Shown here: in pieces, positions 53,044 to 62,389 of the stretch
Layout: each line of letters opens with the position of its first letter
Numbering within the stretch: the stretch's first letter is position 1
Source: Pontimicrobium sp. SW4
Lineage (GTDB): Bacteria; Bacteroidota; Bacteroidia; Flavobacteriales; Flavobacteriaceae
Assembly (NCBI RefSeq): GCF_039954625.1
Contig: NZ_CP157199.1
Location: 2,418,001-2,482,000 of the forward strand
Length of the DNA stretch: 64,000 nucleotides
Direction of reading: 5' to 3'
Notes under the pieces: model-generated
The model's input: the letters and a program-made list of their open reading frames with translations, nothing else
Told to the model about the DNA's origin: nothing
The model's database searches: none
Position numbers and translations under genes: made by a program

Positions 53044-54696
53044 ATGTCAGATAATTTAAGTGAATTATTAGGAAGAAAAGGACTCAAAGATAACCTCTTT
53101 GATAAATTAGGAAAATTAGCAAAACCAGAAGGCGCTCCAAGTGATGATGCCATGGCGAAATTAGCTGATGAATTTCTCATTGGTAAAGCTAATGCTTTTG
53201 GCACTGCCAGTTTCTACGATTTTTTGAAACCTGAAAACAAAGGCAAAAAAGTATATGTCTGTAATGGAACTGCTTGCGTTTGTGCTGGCACTCAAGAAAA
53301 AGTAATAGATTCTCTTAAAACTGAATTTGAAGCTAATGAAATTGGTCATATGACTTGTCTTGGTCGTTGTCATGAAAACTCAGCGTTTCATTATGATGGA
53401 AAAAATTATTCGGGTGATGCTATATCAAATTTAAAGTCTATTACTAGTTCTGATACTGATTTAAATCAGGATAATTATAATATAACCGCAAGTGGAAAAC
53501 AGATATTAACAAAACCTTTCACTAATGCTTCTAGTTATTACCAACCATTTTTGGATGCATTAAAAAAAGATTCTGCTGATGTTTTAGAAGAAATAAAAAC
53601 ATCAAATGTTCGTGGTCGTGGAGGTGCTGGTTTTCCAATGGGATTGAAATTACAATTCTGTAGAAATGTTGAAAATGAAACAAAATTCATTATTTGCAAT
53701 GCAGATGAAGGTGATCCTGGAGCATATTCCGATAGATATTTATTAGAACATCAACCACATTCGGTGTTATTTGGAATGTTGATTTCTGGTTATGTTACAC
53801 ATGCCAACTATGGTATTTTATACATTAGAGCTGAATATCCAGAAGCTGTAAGTATTGTTCAAGATGCTATTGACGAGCTTGAAAAAGCAGGATTAATTGG
53901 AAAGAATATTTCTGGAAGCGGGTTTGATTTTCAGTTTAAAATCATACAAGCACAAGGCTCTTACATTTGCGGTGAAGAAACTGCTCTTATTAATTCTATA
54001 GAAGGGCAACGTCCTGAAGTAAGAGTTCGCCCTCCGTTTCCTGCACAAAAAGGATTATTTAACAAACCAACAACGGTTAATAACGTTGAGACTTTAGCAG
54101 CATTACATTATATTATTTCAAATGGTGGAGCGGCATGGAAAGCTATTGGAACGGAAAGATCATCAGGAACAAAATTAGTATCTTTAGATAGCTTCTTTAA
54201 TAATCCAGGAATGTATGAAGTAGAAATGGGAACGCCTCTATCATATGTAGTTAATGACCTTGGTGGCGGTTTTAAATCTGATGTAAAAGCAGTTCAAATT
54301 GGCGGCCCACTTGGTGGATTAGTACCTGTTTCAAAAATAGACGATTTAACCATTGACTTTGAATCGTTCTCAAAAGAGGGTTTCTTATTAGGTCATGCTT
54401 CAGTTGTGTCTGTACCTTCAGATTACCCAATTATGAAGTTCATTGAGCATTTGTTCGATTTTGCAGCCTATGAAAGTTGCGGAAAATGTTTTCCATGTAG
54501 ATTAGGCACAAAACGAGGTCAAGAATTGACGGAAAAAGCATTAACATCAGATTATAAAATAGATAAAAAGCTATTTACTGATTTATTAACCACTTTAGAG
54601 CAAGGTTCATTATGTGCTCATGGTGGTGGAATACCATTACCTGTTCGCAATGCCTTACAGTATTTTGATGATGAATTAAGACAATATTTCAACTAG
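53044..54696 (+). CDS. NADH-binding subunit of formate dehydrogenase (NuoE/NuoF-like fusion)
   Basis: A 550-residue fusion. The N-terminal 130 residues form a thioredoxin-like [2Fe-2S] domain with VCNGTACVC and MTCLGRCHEN (four Cys). The rest is NuoF-like: GRGGAGFPMGLK for NADH, NADEGDPGAYSDR and GSYICGEETALI for FMN, and the [4Fe-4S] loop SCGKCFPCRLGT with a late Cys in GSLCAHGG. It passes electrons between the molybdenum subunit and NAD+, as FdsB/HoxF-type subunits do. It is 7 bases upstream of the catalytic subunit gene. Confidence 0.92.
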   Translation: MSDNLSELLGRKGLKDNLFDKLGKLAKPEGAPSDDAMAKLADEFLIGKANAFGTASFYDFLKPENKGKKVYVCNGTACVCAGTQEKVIDSLKTEFEANEIGHMTCLGRCHENSAFHYDGKNYSGDAISNLKSITSSDTDLNQDNYNITASGKQILTKPFTNASSYYQPFLDALKKDSADVLEEIKTSNVRGRGGAGFPMGLKLQFCRNVENETKFIICNADEGDPGAYSDRYLLEHQPHSVLFGMLISGYVTHANYGILYIRAEYPEAVSIVQDAIDELEKAGLIGKNISGSGFDFQFKIIQAQGSYICGEETALINSIEGQRPEVRVRPPFPAQKGLFNKPTTVNNVETLAALHYIISNGGAAWKAIGTERSSGTKLVSLDSFFNNPGMYEVEMGTPLSYVVNDLGGGFKSDVKAVQIGGPLGGLVPVSKIDDLTIDFESFSKEGFLLGHASVVSVPSDYPIMKFIEHLFDFAAYESCGKCFPCRLGTKRGQELTEKALTSDYKIDKKLFTDLLTTLEQGSLCAHGGGIPLPVRNALQYFDDELRQYFN

Positions 54697-54702
54697 AAGA
54701 CT

Positions 54703-57432
54703 ATGAGTAAAACAGCATATATAGATAACAAAGCATTTGAAATTAAGGATGGTGAAACCATGCTTGATTTTATTCGTCGTTATAAAGAAAAAAACTTAGT
54801 CCCAACATTGTGTGATGCACCAAACCTTGACCCTTTTGGATCTTGTCGTGTATGCAGCGTTGAAGTAGCCCTAGAAGCAAATGGACCTGTTAAAACAATG
54901 GCTTCTTGTCATTCTCCAGTCGCAGAAGGTCAATATATATACACAAGTTCAGAAGCAGTAAAAACATTACGTAAAAATATTGTAGAATTAGTTTTAACAG
55001 ATCATCCTTTAGATTGTTTGACTTGTGAAGTAAATGGTAACTGTGAATTACAAACTGTTGCTGCTCAAGTTGGCATTCGTGATGTTCGCTATCCAGAAGG
55101 TGATAATCATCTTTACAGAATGAAAGATTTGAGTCATCCTTACATGACTTCAGATTTATCAAAATGCATTAACTGTTACCGTTGTGTAAGAGCTTGTGAC
55201 GAAGTTCAAGGTGAGTTCGTATTAAGTATGTCTGGAAGAGGATTTGACTCTAAAATTATTAAAGGATTAGATGATTCTTTTATGGATTCAGACTGTGTGA
55301 GTTGCGGTGCTTGTTCGCAAGCATGTCCAACCTCAGCTATTTCGGATGTATTCCAATCTAAAGCTATTCAAGCAACAGATACTACAAGAACTATTTGTAC
55401 GTATTGTGGTGTTGGATGTAATCTTGAAGTTTCAACAAGTAATGGAGAAATATTGAGTATTCGCGCACCTTACGATGCTGAAGTCAATCAAGGACACACG
55501 TGTTTAAAAGGACGTTATGCCTTTAAATTTTACGATCATCCTGAACGTTTAAATTCTCCAATGATTAAGCGAAATGATGAATTCGAAAAAGTAAGCTGGG
55601 ACGAAGTTTACGATTACATAGCTAATAAATTAACTAGCTTCAAAGAAGAGTTTGGACCAGATTCTATGGCTGGAATATCATCTTCTCGTTGCACAAACGA
55701 AGAGAATTATTTGATGCAGAAATTCTATAGAGCAGTCATCAACACCAATAACATTGATGGTTGTGCTAGGGTTTGCCACTCTCCTACTGCTTTAGGTATG
55801 CAACGTACATATGGAACAGGAGCTGCTACTAACTCTATTGATGATTTAAAAGATACTAATTGTATCATGGTTATTGGTGCAAATCCAACAGACGCCCACC
55901 CAGTAACAGGAGCTAAGTTGAAGCAGTTTGCCATGAAATCTGATAATGTCTCCATTGTCATTGATCCTAGAAGAACTGAATTAGCAAGATATGCAACCCA
56001 TCATATAGCTTTAAGGCCAGGAACTAATGTTGCTGTTTTGAATATGATGATGTACTATATTGTTTCTGAAAATTTAGTAGATACGTCCTTCATTGAAAAT
56101 AGAACTGAAGGTTATGAAGATTTTAAAAAAGAATTACTAGCTATTGATTTAGATCAAATAGAACAAATATCTGGAGTTACCCGAGAAGAAGTTCGAGCTG
56201 CAGCTGTGGCTTACGCCTCAGCTCCAAACGCCATGTCATTTCATGGTTTAGGTGTCACCGAACATTCTCAAGGAACGTTTACTGTGATGCAAATTGCAGA
56301 TTTAGCACTTATGACTGGTAATATTGGTAGGCGTGGTGTTGGTGTAAACCCATTACGTGGGCAAAACAATGTTCAAGGTTCAGCAGACATGGGAGTTCAA
56401 CCTCATCAAGGCGCAGGTTATTTAGACATTACCAAAGATGATGTCAACAAAAAATACAATGAGTTTTATGGTGTTGAAGTACCAAAACATATAGGCTATA
56501 AAATCCCTGAAATGTTTGATGCTGCCTTAGAAGGCAAGTTAAAATCTATCTGGATTATTGGTGAAGATGTGGTGCAAACTGACCCAAATACTCAAAAAGT
56601 AATAAAAGCTCTTGAAGCAACAGATTTAGTAATTGTTCAAGAATTATTTATGACTGAAACAGCCAAATATGCTGATGTCATTTTACCAGGAGCATCATTC
56701 CTTGAAAAATCAGGAACTTTTACTAATGGTGAAAGACGAGTACAAGCAGTTCGTCAAGTAGTTGAACCAGTTATTGGATCTAAACCAGATGGTCAAATCA
56801 TTGTAGATATAATGAATAGAATGGGTTACAATCAACCAGACTATACACCTGACGGCATGTTAGAAGAGATTTCTCAAATTGTACCTTTCTTTGCAGGTAT
56901 TAAATGGGATAGATTAGGCATCAATGGCTTACAATGGCCAGTTGCTCCAGATGGAACAGACACGCAAATATTACATACTGTAGATTTTAAGAGAGGCAAG
57001 GGTAAATTTGAATTTAATGCTTGGGAAGAAACTGTTGAATTGACAGAACACGCAAAAGACTACCCTTATATTTTAACAACTAATCGAGAATTAGAACATT
57101 ATAATTGTGGTGCTATGACACGTAGAACAGCTAATGAGCAAATTCTACAAGATGATTATTTAATGATTCATCCAAGTGATGCTAAATCACATTTAATTAA
57201 TGAAGGTGATTATGTCTGTTTGGAGTCACCTCGAGGAAAAGTAGATGTGAAAGCAAGAATTACAGACGAAGTTAAAGAAGGTATTTTAAGTACCACGTTC
57301 CACTTCCCAGAAATTATGATTAATAATATTACAGGTGATGTTCATGACTCTGAAGCCATGTGTCCTGAATATAAAGTAGTTGCTGTTCGTATTAGGAAGA
57401 GTAAAGGAAAATACAAAAAAGAACTTGTATAA
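54703..57432 (+). CDS. formate dehydrogenase, molybdopterin catalytic subunit
   Basis: A 909-residue subunit. Order: NuoG-like [2Fe-2S] domain (residues 1-80, PFGSCRVCSVEV), His-Cys cluster loop (about 100-115), two [4Fe-4S] sets (CINCYRCVRAC at 155-165; CVSCGACSQACP at 198-209), a further cluster motif CTYCGVGCN at 232-240, then the molybdopterin core with RVCHSPTALG, where Cys358 replaces selenocysteine as metal ligand, and His359. Lys269 (CLKGRY) is conserved. It oxidises formate to carbon dioxide. The FdsA-type layout with the NuoF-like partner indicates a soluble NAD+-linked enzyme. No FdsC/FdsD subunit gene follows. Confidence 0.93.
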   Translation: MSKTAYIDNKAFEIKDGETMLDFIRRYKEKNLVPTLCDAPNLDPFGSCRVCSVEVALEANGPVKTMASCHSPVAEGQYIYTSSEAVKTLRKNIVELVLTDHPLDCLTCEVNGNCELQTVAAQVGIRDVRYPEGDNHLYRMKDLSHPYMTSDLSKCINCYRCVRACDEVQGEFVLSMSGRGFDSKIIKGLDDSFMDSDCVSCGACSQACPTSAISDVFQSKAIQATDTTRTICTYCGVGCNLEVSTSNGEILSIRAPYDAEVNQGHTCLKGRYAFKFYDHPERLNSPMIKRNDEFEKVSWDEVYDYIANKLTSFKEEFGPDSMAGISSSRCTNEENYLMQKFYRAVINTNNIDGCARVCHSPTALGMQRTYGTGAATNSIDDLKDTNCIMVIGANPTDAHPVTGAKLKQFAMKSDNVSIVIDPRRTELARYATHHIALRPGTNVAVLNMMMYYIVSENLVDTSFIENRTEGYEDFKKELLAIDLDQIEQISGVTREEVRAAAVAYASAPNAMSFHGLGVTEHSQGTFTVMQIADLALMTGNIGRRGVGVNPLRGQNNVQGSADMGVQPHQGAGYLDITKDDVNKKYNEFYGVEVPKHIGYKIPEMFDAALEGKLKSIWIIGEDVVQTDPNTQKVIKALEATDLVIVQELFMTETAKYADVILPGASFLEKSGTFTNGERRVQAVRQVVEPVIGSKPDGQIIVDIMNRMGYNQPDYTPDGMLEEISQIVPFFAGIKWDRLGINGLQWPVAPDGTDTQILHTVDFKRGKGKFEFNAWEETVELTEHAKDYPYILTTNRELEHYNCGAMTRRTANEQILQDDYLMIHPSDAKSHLINEGDYVCLESPRGKVDVKARITDEVKEGILSTTFHFPEIMINNITGDVHDSEAMCPEYKVVAVRIRKSKGKYKKELV

Positions 57433-57437
57433 AAGTT

Positions 57438-57468
57438 AAAAAGCCTCATTTAAAAATGAGGCTTTTTT
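57438..57468 (+). terminator. rho-independent terminator of the formate dehydrogenase operon
   Basis: AAGCCTCATTT and AAATGAGGCTT pair around AA and are followed by TTTT. The run of A before the stem makes it usable for the convergent oxidase gene as well. Confidence 0.9.
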
Positions 57469-57541
57469 ATTAATCAATTTTAATTAATTCCACTCACTTC
57501 TTAATAGCTTAAAAGAAGCTAGTGAAAGGCATCTAAGTTAT

Positions 57542-59293
57542 TTAATGATTTTTTGTAAACTTTTTTGTTATAATTCTATCTTGCGTAAATACTTTTATAA
57601 AATACTGTCCTTGAGCCAATTCAAAAATTGGAAAAGAATACATATTGCTTATTTCATTTTCGTGAATTTTATGATATCTTACTATTTGACCTAACTGATT
57701 AACTATTGAATATGCTTTAATAGTTTCTGATGGTTTATTCAATCTAACTGTCATATACGACCCTTTTGATGGATTAGGATATAGAACAGCATCTTTAGAC
57801 AATTCTAAATCATCTAGTCCAGCAGTTTGATCAACTACTACAAACTGTCCCATCATTCCAGCAAGTGCATCCTCATGTTTTAGCATGTGGCAATGATACA
57901 TATAAGGTATAGTATCATCAAAATAATCTTCAAATTTGGTAATAATTCTTGCTGTTGCACCAGTTGGTACTAAAAAGGTGTCTTTTCTACCTTGTAAATA
58001 AGAAGGTGGAGGACTCCCATTAATATCCAAAATATAAAACTGAACATCATGCATATGAAAAGGATGAGCAATAGCCGAATTGTTTTGAAAAGTCCATATT
58101 TCTGTGTTATTTAAAGGAACAGTAACATTTACAACATTCATATCCATTGTCACATTATTAATAGAAAAATCACCATTTAATTGTTGAGAACCAGATGTTA
58201 GTGGTTCGAAAGTAAATGCTCTTGTTTCGTCAGCAGTAACTTCTGCCAAAGGCACATCATTAGCCAACGTTACTGGAATCGTCGTTATTGGATTTGCAGT
58301 TTGAGTCACAACATCCATTTGCAGAACATTAAAATCTGTTCCGTTTAACACATTAGGGCTGTAACCATTAAGAGGTTTAGAAGGCGAATTCCCTGGGTAT
58401 GTTGCCCCATAATTACCATCTGCTAGTTCCGAAGCATAACTCATTAAATGAATCGTTTGTCCTTGTAGTCCTGTAAAATTAACTAGTATTTCTGCTCTAG
58501 CTCCTGGAGATAAAGGCAATCTAGTTAATGCAACAGGTGCATTTAATAAACCTCCATCTGTACCAATAAGATGAAAGGCATTATTACCTGAAAGCCCAAA
58601 ATTAAAAGTTCGTTGTGATGAACCATTTAACAAACGTAACCGTACTACTTGTGCTGGCACATCTAATTGTCCATTTATGGTTGCATTAACCATTAACACA
58701 TCATCATCATTAACATTTGCTTGTATTTGATATGACCCATCAAAAGATTTTGTTTGTACCGCTAAAGGGAAATCATCAACACTATAAGTTCTTGGTAAGC
58801 TTAAAGCAGCTTCCTCTGTATCTCTTACAATTATAAACCCTGAAATACCTTTTGAGGCATGTTCATCTGTTTGATTTAATAAATGTGGATGATACCAATA
58901 AGTACTCGCTTTATCTTTTACTTCAAATTGCGGATTCCATGTTTGTCCAACGCCTATTACTGTATGTGGGCCTCCATCGTTAGCTGCAGATACATGCATC
59001 CCATGCCAATGAATAGTAGTTTCCTCCCCAAGATTATTGGTGATGCTTATATTCATGTTATCACCATTGTTCATAATAAGCGTTGGTCCTAAAAGTGGAC
59101 CATTAACTCCCATTGTAGAAGTGTTTTCTCCAGGAAAAAATTGAAATGTTCCATTTTGGAGTGATAAATTAACATTTGTAGATTCAATAGTTCCAGGAAT
59201 AATAATAGGAGTTTGAGACACCACTGTCAATGAAGTGAAATTCAAAACACAAAGTAATAGTAGGGGTTTTATGGGCAAAAAAAGGTTTTTCAT
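57542..59293 (-). CDS. secreted multicopper oxidase with type IX secretion C-terminal domain
   Basis: A 583-residue cupredoxin oxidase with a signal peptide (to about residue 27). Copper ligands: HWHG (His95, His97), WYHPH (His135, His137), HPFHMH (His410, His413, His415), YHCHMLKHED (His467, Cys468, His469, His473) and a type-1 axial Met at about 480. It resembles CueO/CotA-type enzymes that oxidise Cu(I). The last 80 residues (LYPNPSKG to TKKF) are a type A T9SS sorting domain, so it is exported across the outer membrane. It ends the copper block. Confidence 0.93.
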   Translation of the reverse strand: MKNLFLPIKPLLLLCVLNFTSLTVVSQTPIIIPGTIESTNVNLSLQNGTFQFFPGENTSTMGVNGPLLGPTLIMNNGDNMNISITNNLGEETTIHWHGMHVSAANDGGPHTVIGVGQTWNPQFEVKDKASTYWYHPHLLNQTDEHASKGISGFIIVRDTEEAALSLPRTYSVDDFPLAVQTKSFDGSYQIQANVNDDDVLMVNATINGQLDVPAQVVRLRLLNGSSQRTFNFGLSGNNAFHLIGTDGGLLNAPVALTRLPLSPGARAEILVNFTGLQGQTIHLMSYASELADGNYGATYPGNSPSKPLNGYSPNVLNGTDFNVLQMDVVTQTANPITTIPVTLANDVPLAEVTADETRAFTFEPLTSGSQQLNGDFSINNVTMDMNVVNVTVPLNNTEIWTFQNNSAIAHPFHMHDVQFYILDINGSPPPSYLQGRKDTFLVPTGATARIITKFEDYFDDTIPYMYHCHMLKHEDALAGMMGQFVVVDQTAGLDDLELSKDAVLYPNPSKGSYMTVRLNKPSETIKAYSIVNQLGQIVRYHKIHENEISNMYSFPIFELAQGQYFIKVFTQDRIITKKFTKNH

Positions 59294-59416
59294 AATAAAA
59301 GATAATTTAATCTTCTATTGCGAATTTATACTATATTAATTTTTAATAAAGAATAAGTTAGACCAAATACATTTTTTTTTGTTGACTTGCAAAAAGTTTA
59401 AAATATAATTAAAAAG

Positions 59417-59448
59417 AAAAACCCAACTTACTAATAAGTTGGGTTTTT
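59417..59448 (-). terminator. rho-independent terminator after the HMA gene
   Basis: AAAAACCCAACTTA and TAAGTTGGGTTTTT form a 14-bp perfect stem around CTAA. It separates the HMA transcript from the oxidase gene, which starts at 59293. Confidence 0.9.
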
Positions 59449-59466
59449 AAGGAAAGTAAGATAGTT

Positions 59467-59907
59467 CTAATGCTTATCTTCTGAAGAATCTTCAGGTTTT
59501 GTTTCACCAGATTGGTTCATTTCCATATCATGATCATATTTGCAACATCCAGGTAAACCATCATAAGCAGTTAAATCTCCTTCAACCTTCTCAGTGTCAT
59601 AGCCAGAAGCTGCTACAGCTGATTGAATATCCATTTCATTAGTTTTTGTATCGTCAAAAGATACATGCATACTTTTCTTATCTCTATCCCAAGTCGCATT
59701 TGCGACTCCATCTACTCCATTGGCTGCCTTCTCAATTGTAGTTTTGCACATTCCACAATTACCACGAACCCCAAAATTAGCTTCAGCCATAGCTATTTCT
59801 TTTGATACTACTTCTTTCTCATTAGATTCTACTGTCTTTGTTTCATTTTTACAACTAGCAAATCCAATAGCTGAAATTACTGCTAAACTTAAAATTACTT
59901 TTTTCAT
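59467..59907 (-). CDS. HMA-domain lipoprotein, putative periplasmic copper carrier
   Basis: A 146-residue protein with a lipobox (GFASC, Cys about 19), a linker rich in Glu/Lys/Val, and a heavy-metal-associated domain (about residues 44-115) with GNCGMCKTTIEKA, i.e. the CxxC metal site. After the fold comes GLPGCCKYDHDMEMN, an extra Cys-Cys/His/Met cluster. Terminal residues are Asp/Glu/His-rich. Next to CusB and an oxidase, copper transfer in the periplasm is the natural inference. Confidence 0.85.
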   Translation of the reverse strand: MKKVILSLAVISAIGFASCKNETKTVESNEKEVVSKEIAMAEANFGVRGNCGMCKTTIEKAANGVDGVANATWDRDKKSMHVSFDDTKTNEMDIQSAVAASGYDTEKVEGDLTAYDGLPGCCKYDHDMEMNQSGETKPEDSSEDKH

Positions 59908-59939
59908 TGGTTTTAAAATTTAATATTAGTTTTTAATTA

Positions 59940-61667
59940 TTATTCTATTGTTTGTTTTACACTTCCACATTCTAGCATAGCATCTCCAAAGTAAGGATTT
60001 CTTATTTCTTCGTTTAGACTCAACCAAAAAGCACCTTTGTCATTATCTGCCATAGGGCAAAACTGTGAATACACTGTTCTATTTATTCCAAATAACTCTA
60101 CTACTTTTGTTAAGCTAGAAGATAATGGTTTAAAATGCTTACGCTGTGATTCTATATCGTTTGCCTTTGATAAGAAATTTGCAGACGTTTTAATTTCATT
60201 TAATAAGCTCATCCATTGATTATGTGCTGCTTTGCTTGTTAACAACGTCATATCTACATTGTTTAAATCTACTAGTATTTTTTTTGCATAAACGACAGAA
60301 CTAGAAGCCTTATCATTTACTAAATCATCTTTTAACAATAGATAACTATCTACTACCTTTTTAAGTTGTTTTTGAAAAGGTTCAGGAGCTTGCAATCGTT
60401 CTATTTTAATCTGGTTACTTTTATTTGCATTAATATGATTCATCATAGATCGTTTACCTTGTAGTTGCGCAGCAGCATCTACGGTAAAGGTGCCATTAGT
60501 AACAATTTCATCATTAGGGTTTAAACCAGACAATATTAGAAAATTTGACCCAACTGAAGCTCCAACTTGCACTTCTCTCAATTCAAAAACAGGTTCTTCA
60601 TTTGATGTTTTTACATACACAATAGAGCGTTTTCCAGTCCACATAACTGCTGATTTTGGAACACTAATAGTTTCATCTTTTATAGTTTCATCAAGTTTAA
60701 CCAAGCCTGAGATTAACATTCCTGGTTTTAACTTTCCTTTAGGATTAATAAGTGTTGCTCTTACAGTAACCGTTCTAGTGTCGTTATTTAATATTGGGCT
60801 TATATAATCTATTTTTGCAGATATAATTTCATCTGGATAGGCGTTTAAATTAATTACAATGTCTTGATTAAGACTCAAACGCTTAACATCTTGTTCGTAA
60901 ACATCTAATTGTGCCCAAACAGTATTTAAATTAGTTACCTTGAACAATGATGCACCTTCTTTAACATGATTGCCTTCTTCAACAAGCATTTTTTCTATAA
61001 AACCATTTGTTGTAGCATACATATTAAAATTATTTACTACTCTTTTGGTACGCTCTAAATTTTGAATTTGCTGCTCAGAAATTTTCCAATATTTCAATTT
61101 ATTTCTAACCGCCTTATAAAGCTCTGGTTGCTCATTTTTTATATCTAAAGCTTCAATCAATTCGTTTTGCGCAGTAACAAGATCTGGAGAGTAAATAGAT
61201 GCAATTAAAGTACCATTGCTTACATACTCTCCTTCGCTTTTAAAGATTAGTTTTTCTATTCTTCCACCAAAATGAGCTGCTTGTATTGCAGTAGTATTAT
61301 CATTAGCTATAATTTTACCTGATAGCTTTAGACCTCCATTTGCGTTAGACTTTTCAGAAGAAGTTAAAATAGTTGTTTCAATATTTGCAAGCGCTATAGC
61401 ATTGTTCGTCATTTTAAATTGGTCTGCTGCCAACCCTACATCATTAGTCTCAACAGGTATTAAGTCCATGCCACAAATTGGGCAATCACCTGGTTCTGGT
61501 TGCATAATTTGTGGATGCATAGAACAGGTCCACATTTTACCATCTTCAGATACTTCTGTGTAATTATGTTCTATATTATTCCTTGGTGAACTTCCAAATA
61601 ACAACCATCCAAGAACAAGTCCAATGGTTAAAATTCCTATATAGATTACTATTTTATTATTTTTCAT
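59940..61667 (-). CDS. CusB-type RND efflux periplasmic adaptor with heavy-metal-binding and DUF3347 domains
   Basis: A 575-residue adaptor from the ATG of MKNNKIVIYIGIL; the in-frame TTG at 61691 is rejected. An N-terminal membrane anchor is followed by a heavy-metal-binding domain (CSMHPQI and CPICGMDL, about residues 45-70), the biotinyl-lipoyl/alpha-hairpin/barrel adaptor core (about 85-400), and a C-terminal DUF3347 domain (about 410-565). It links CusA to CusC and passes copper or silver to the pump. The tail domain is typical of Bacteroidota adaptors. Confidence 0.92.
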   Translation of the reverse strand: MKNNKIVIYIGILTIGLVLGWLLFGSSPRNNIEHNYTEVSEDGKMWTCSMHPQIMQPEPGDCPICGMDLIPVETNDVGLAADQFKMTNNAIALANIETTILTSSEKSNANGGLKLSGKIIANDNTTAIQAAHFGGRIEKLIFKSEGEYVSNGTLIASIYSPDLVTAQNELIEALDIKNEQPELYKAVRNKLKYWKISEQQIQNLERTKRVVNNFNMYATTNGFIEKMLVEEGNHVKEGASLFKVTNLNTVWAQLDVYEQDVKRLSLNQDIVINLNAYPDEIISAKIDYISPILNNDTRTVTVRATLINPKGKLKPGMLISGLVKLDETIKDETISVPKSAVMWTGKRSIVYVKTSNEEPVFELREVQVGASVGSNFLILSGLNPNDEIVTNGTFTVDAAAQLQGKRSMMNHINANKSNQIKIERLQAPEPFQKQLKKVVDSYLLLKDDLVNDKASSSVVYAKKILVDLNNVDMTLLTSKAAHNQWMSLLNEIKTSANFLSKANDIESQRKHFKPLSSSLTKVVELFGINRTVYSQFCPMADNDKGAFWLSLNEEIRNPYFGDAMLECGSVKQTIE

Positions 61668-61765
61668 GTGTTTATATTTATTGTTTTTCAATTGTCACGC
61701 GACATCCATTTAATCATTTCCATAGGTATCTAGATTATAGTTATGGATGTTTCATATCAAAATAT

Positions 61766-62362
61766 TTATTGATTCACTTTAAACGGAAAGCTAATTGTGA
61801 CCTTTTCCCAAGCAAGAGAAATAGTCCCCTCATTTTCATTTATTTTATTGACTTTATACTCTAAATGTTCTGTAATCTCATCTGAAATAATTGGTGTAAC
61901 CTTAAACCTGATAATATCCTCTTTTTCATCGTAGTCATCCTTACCATGCTGATCCCAGTTTTTATTAATCATAATCATCCAATCTCCTTTTGAAGGAATA
62001 GTAAAAAATCCATATTTACCTGCTGGAAGTAAGTCTCCATTGATTGATAAATCCTTATTAGTTTCTATCCATGTCGCTTTATGTGCTCCAGCTTGCCATA
62101 CATTATCATAACCAACTAACCCTCCAAAAATAATTCTTCCTCTTACTCCTGGTGATGAATAATCAATATGAATATGAGCATCACCAATCATTGCCATTGT
62201 TGATGTATGAGGACTTAGTGGCTTCTTCTTTGTCTCAGATTCCTTTTTTTCCATCTGATGCTCTTGATGATTCATATCTAAACCTGACTTCTCTTTCGTT
62301 TCAGATTTACATCCAAAAGTCAAAATTGTTAGTACTACACTTAATATTTTAATAGTTTTCAT
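61766..62362 (-). CDS. DUF2911 lipoprotein
   Basis: A 198-residue lipoprotein: signal with lipobox LTFGCK (Cys about residue 18), a His/Met/Glu-rich linker (LDMNHQEHQME), then a DUF2911 domain with AHIHIDYSSPGVRGR, PAGKYGFFTIPSKGDW and NKNWDQHG. The domain has no known reaction. The His/Met linker and its place between the CusC and CusB genes suggest a metal-related role. A 98-base gap separates it from CusB. Confidence 0.85.
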   Translation of the reverse strand: MKTIKILSVVLTILTFGCKSETKEKSGLDMNHQEHQMEKKESETKKKPLSPHTSTMAMIGDAHIHIDYSSPGVRGRIIFGGLVGYDNVWQAGAHKATWIETNKDLSINGDLLPAGKYGFFTIPSKGDWMIMINKNWDQHGKDDYDEKEDIIRFKVTPIISDEITEHLEYKVNKINENEGTISLAWEKVTISFPFKVNQ

Positions 62363-62389
62363 TGTTATCTTTTTTAATTGAATTTATAA

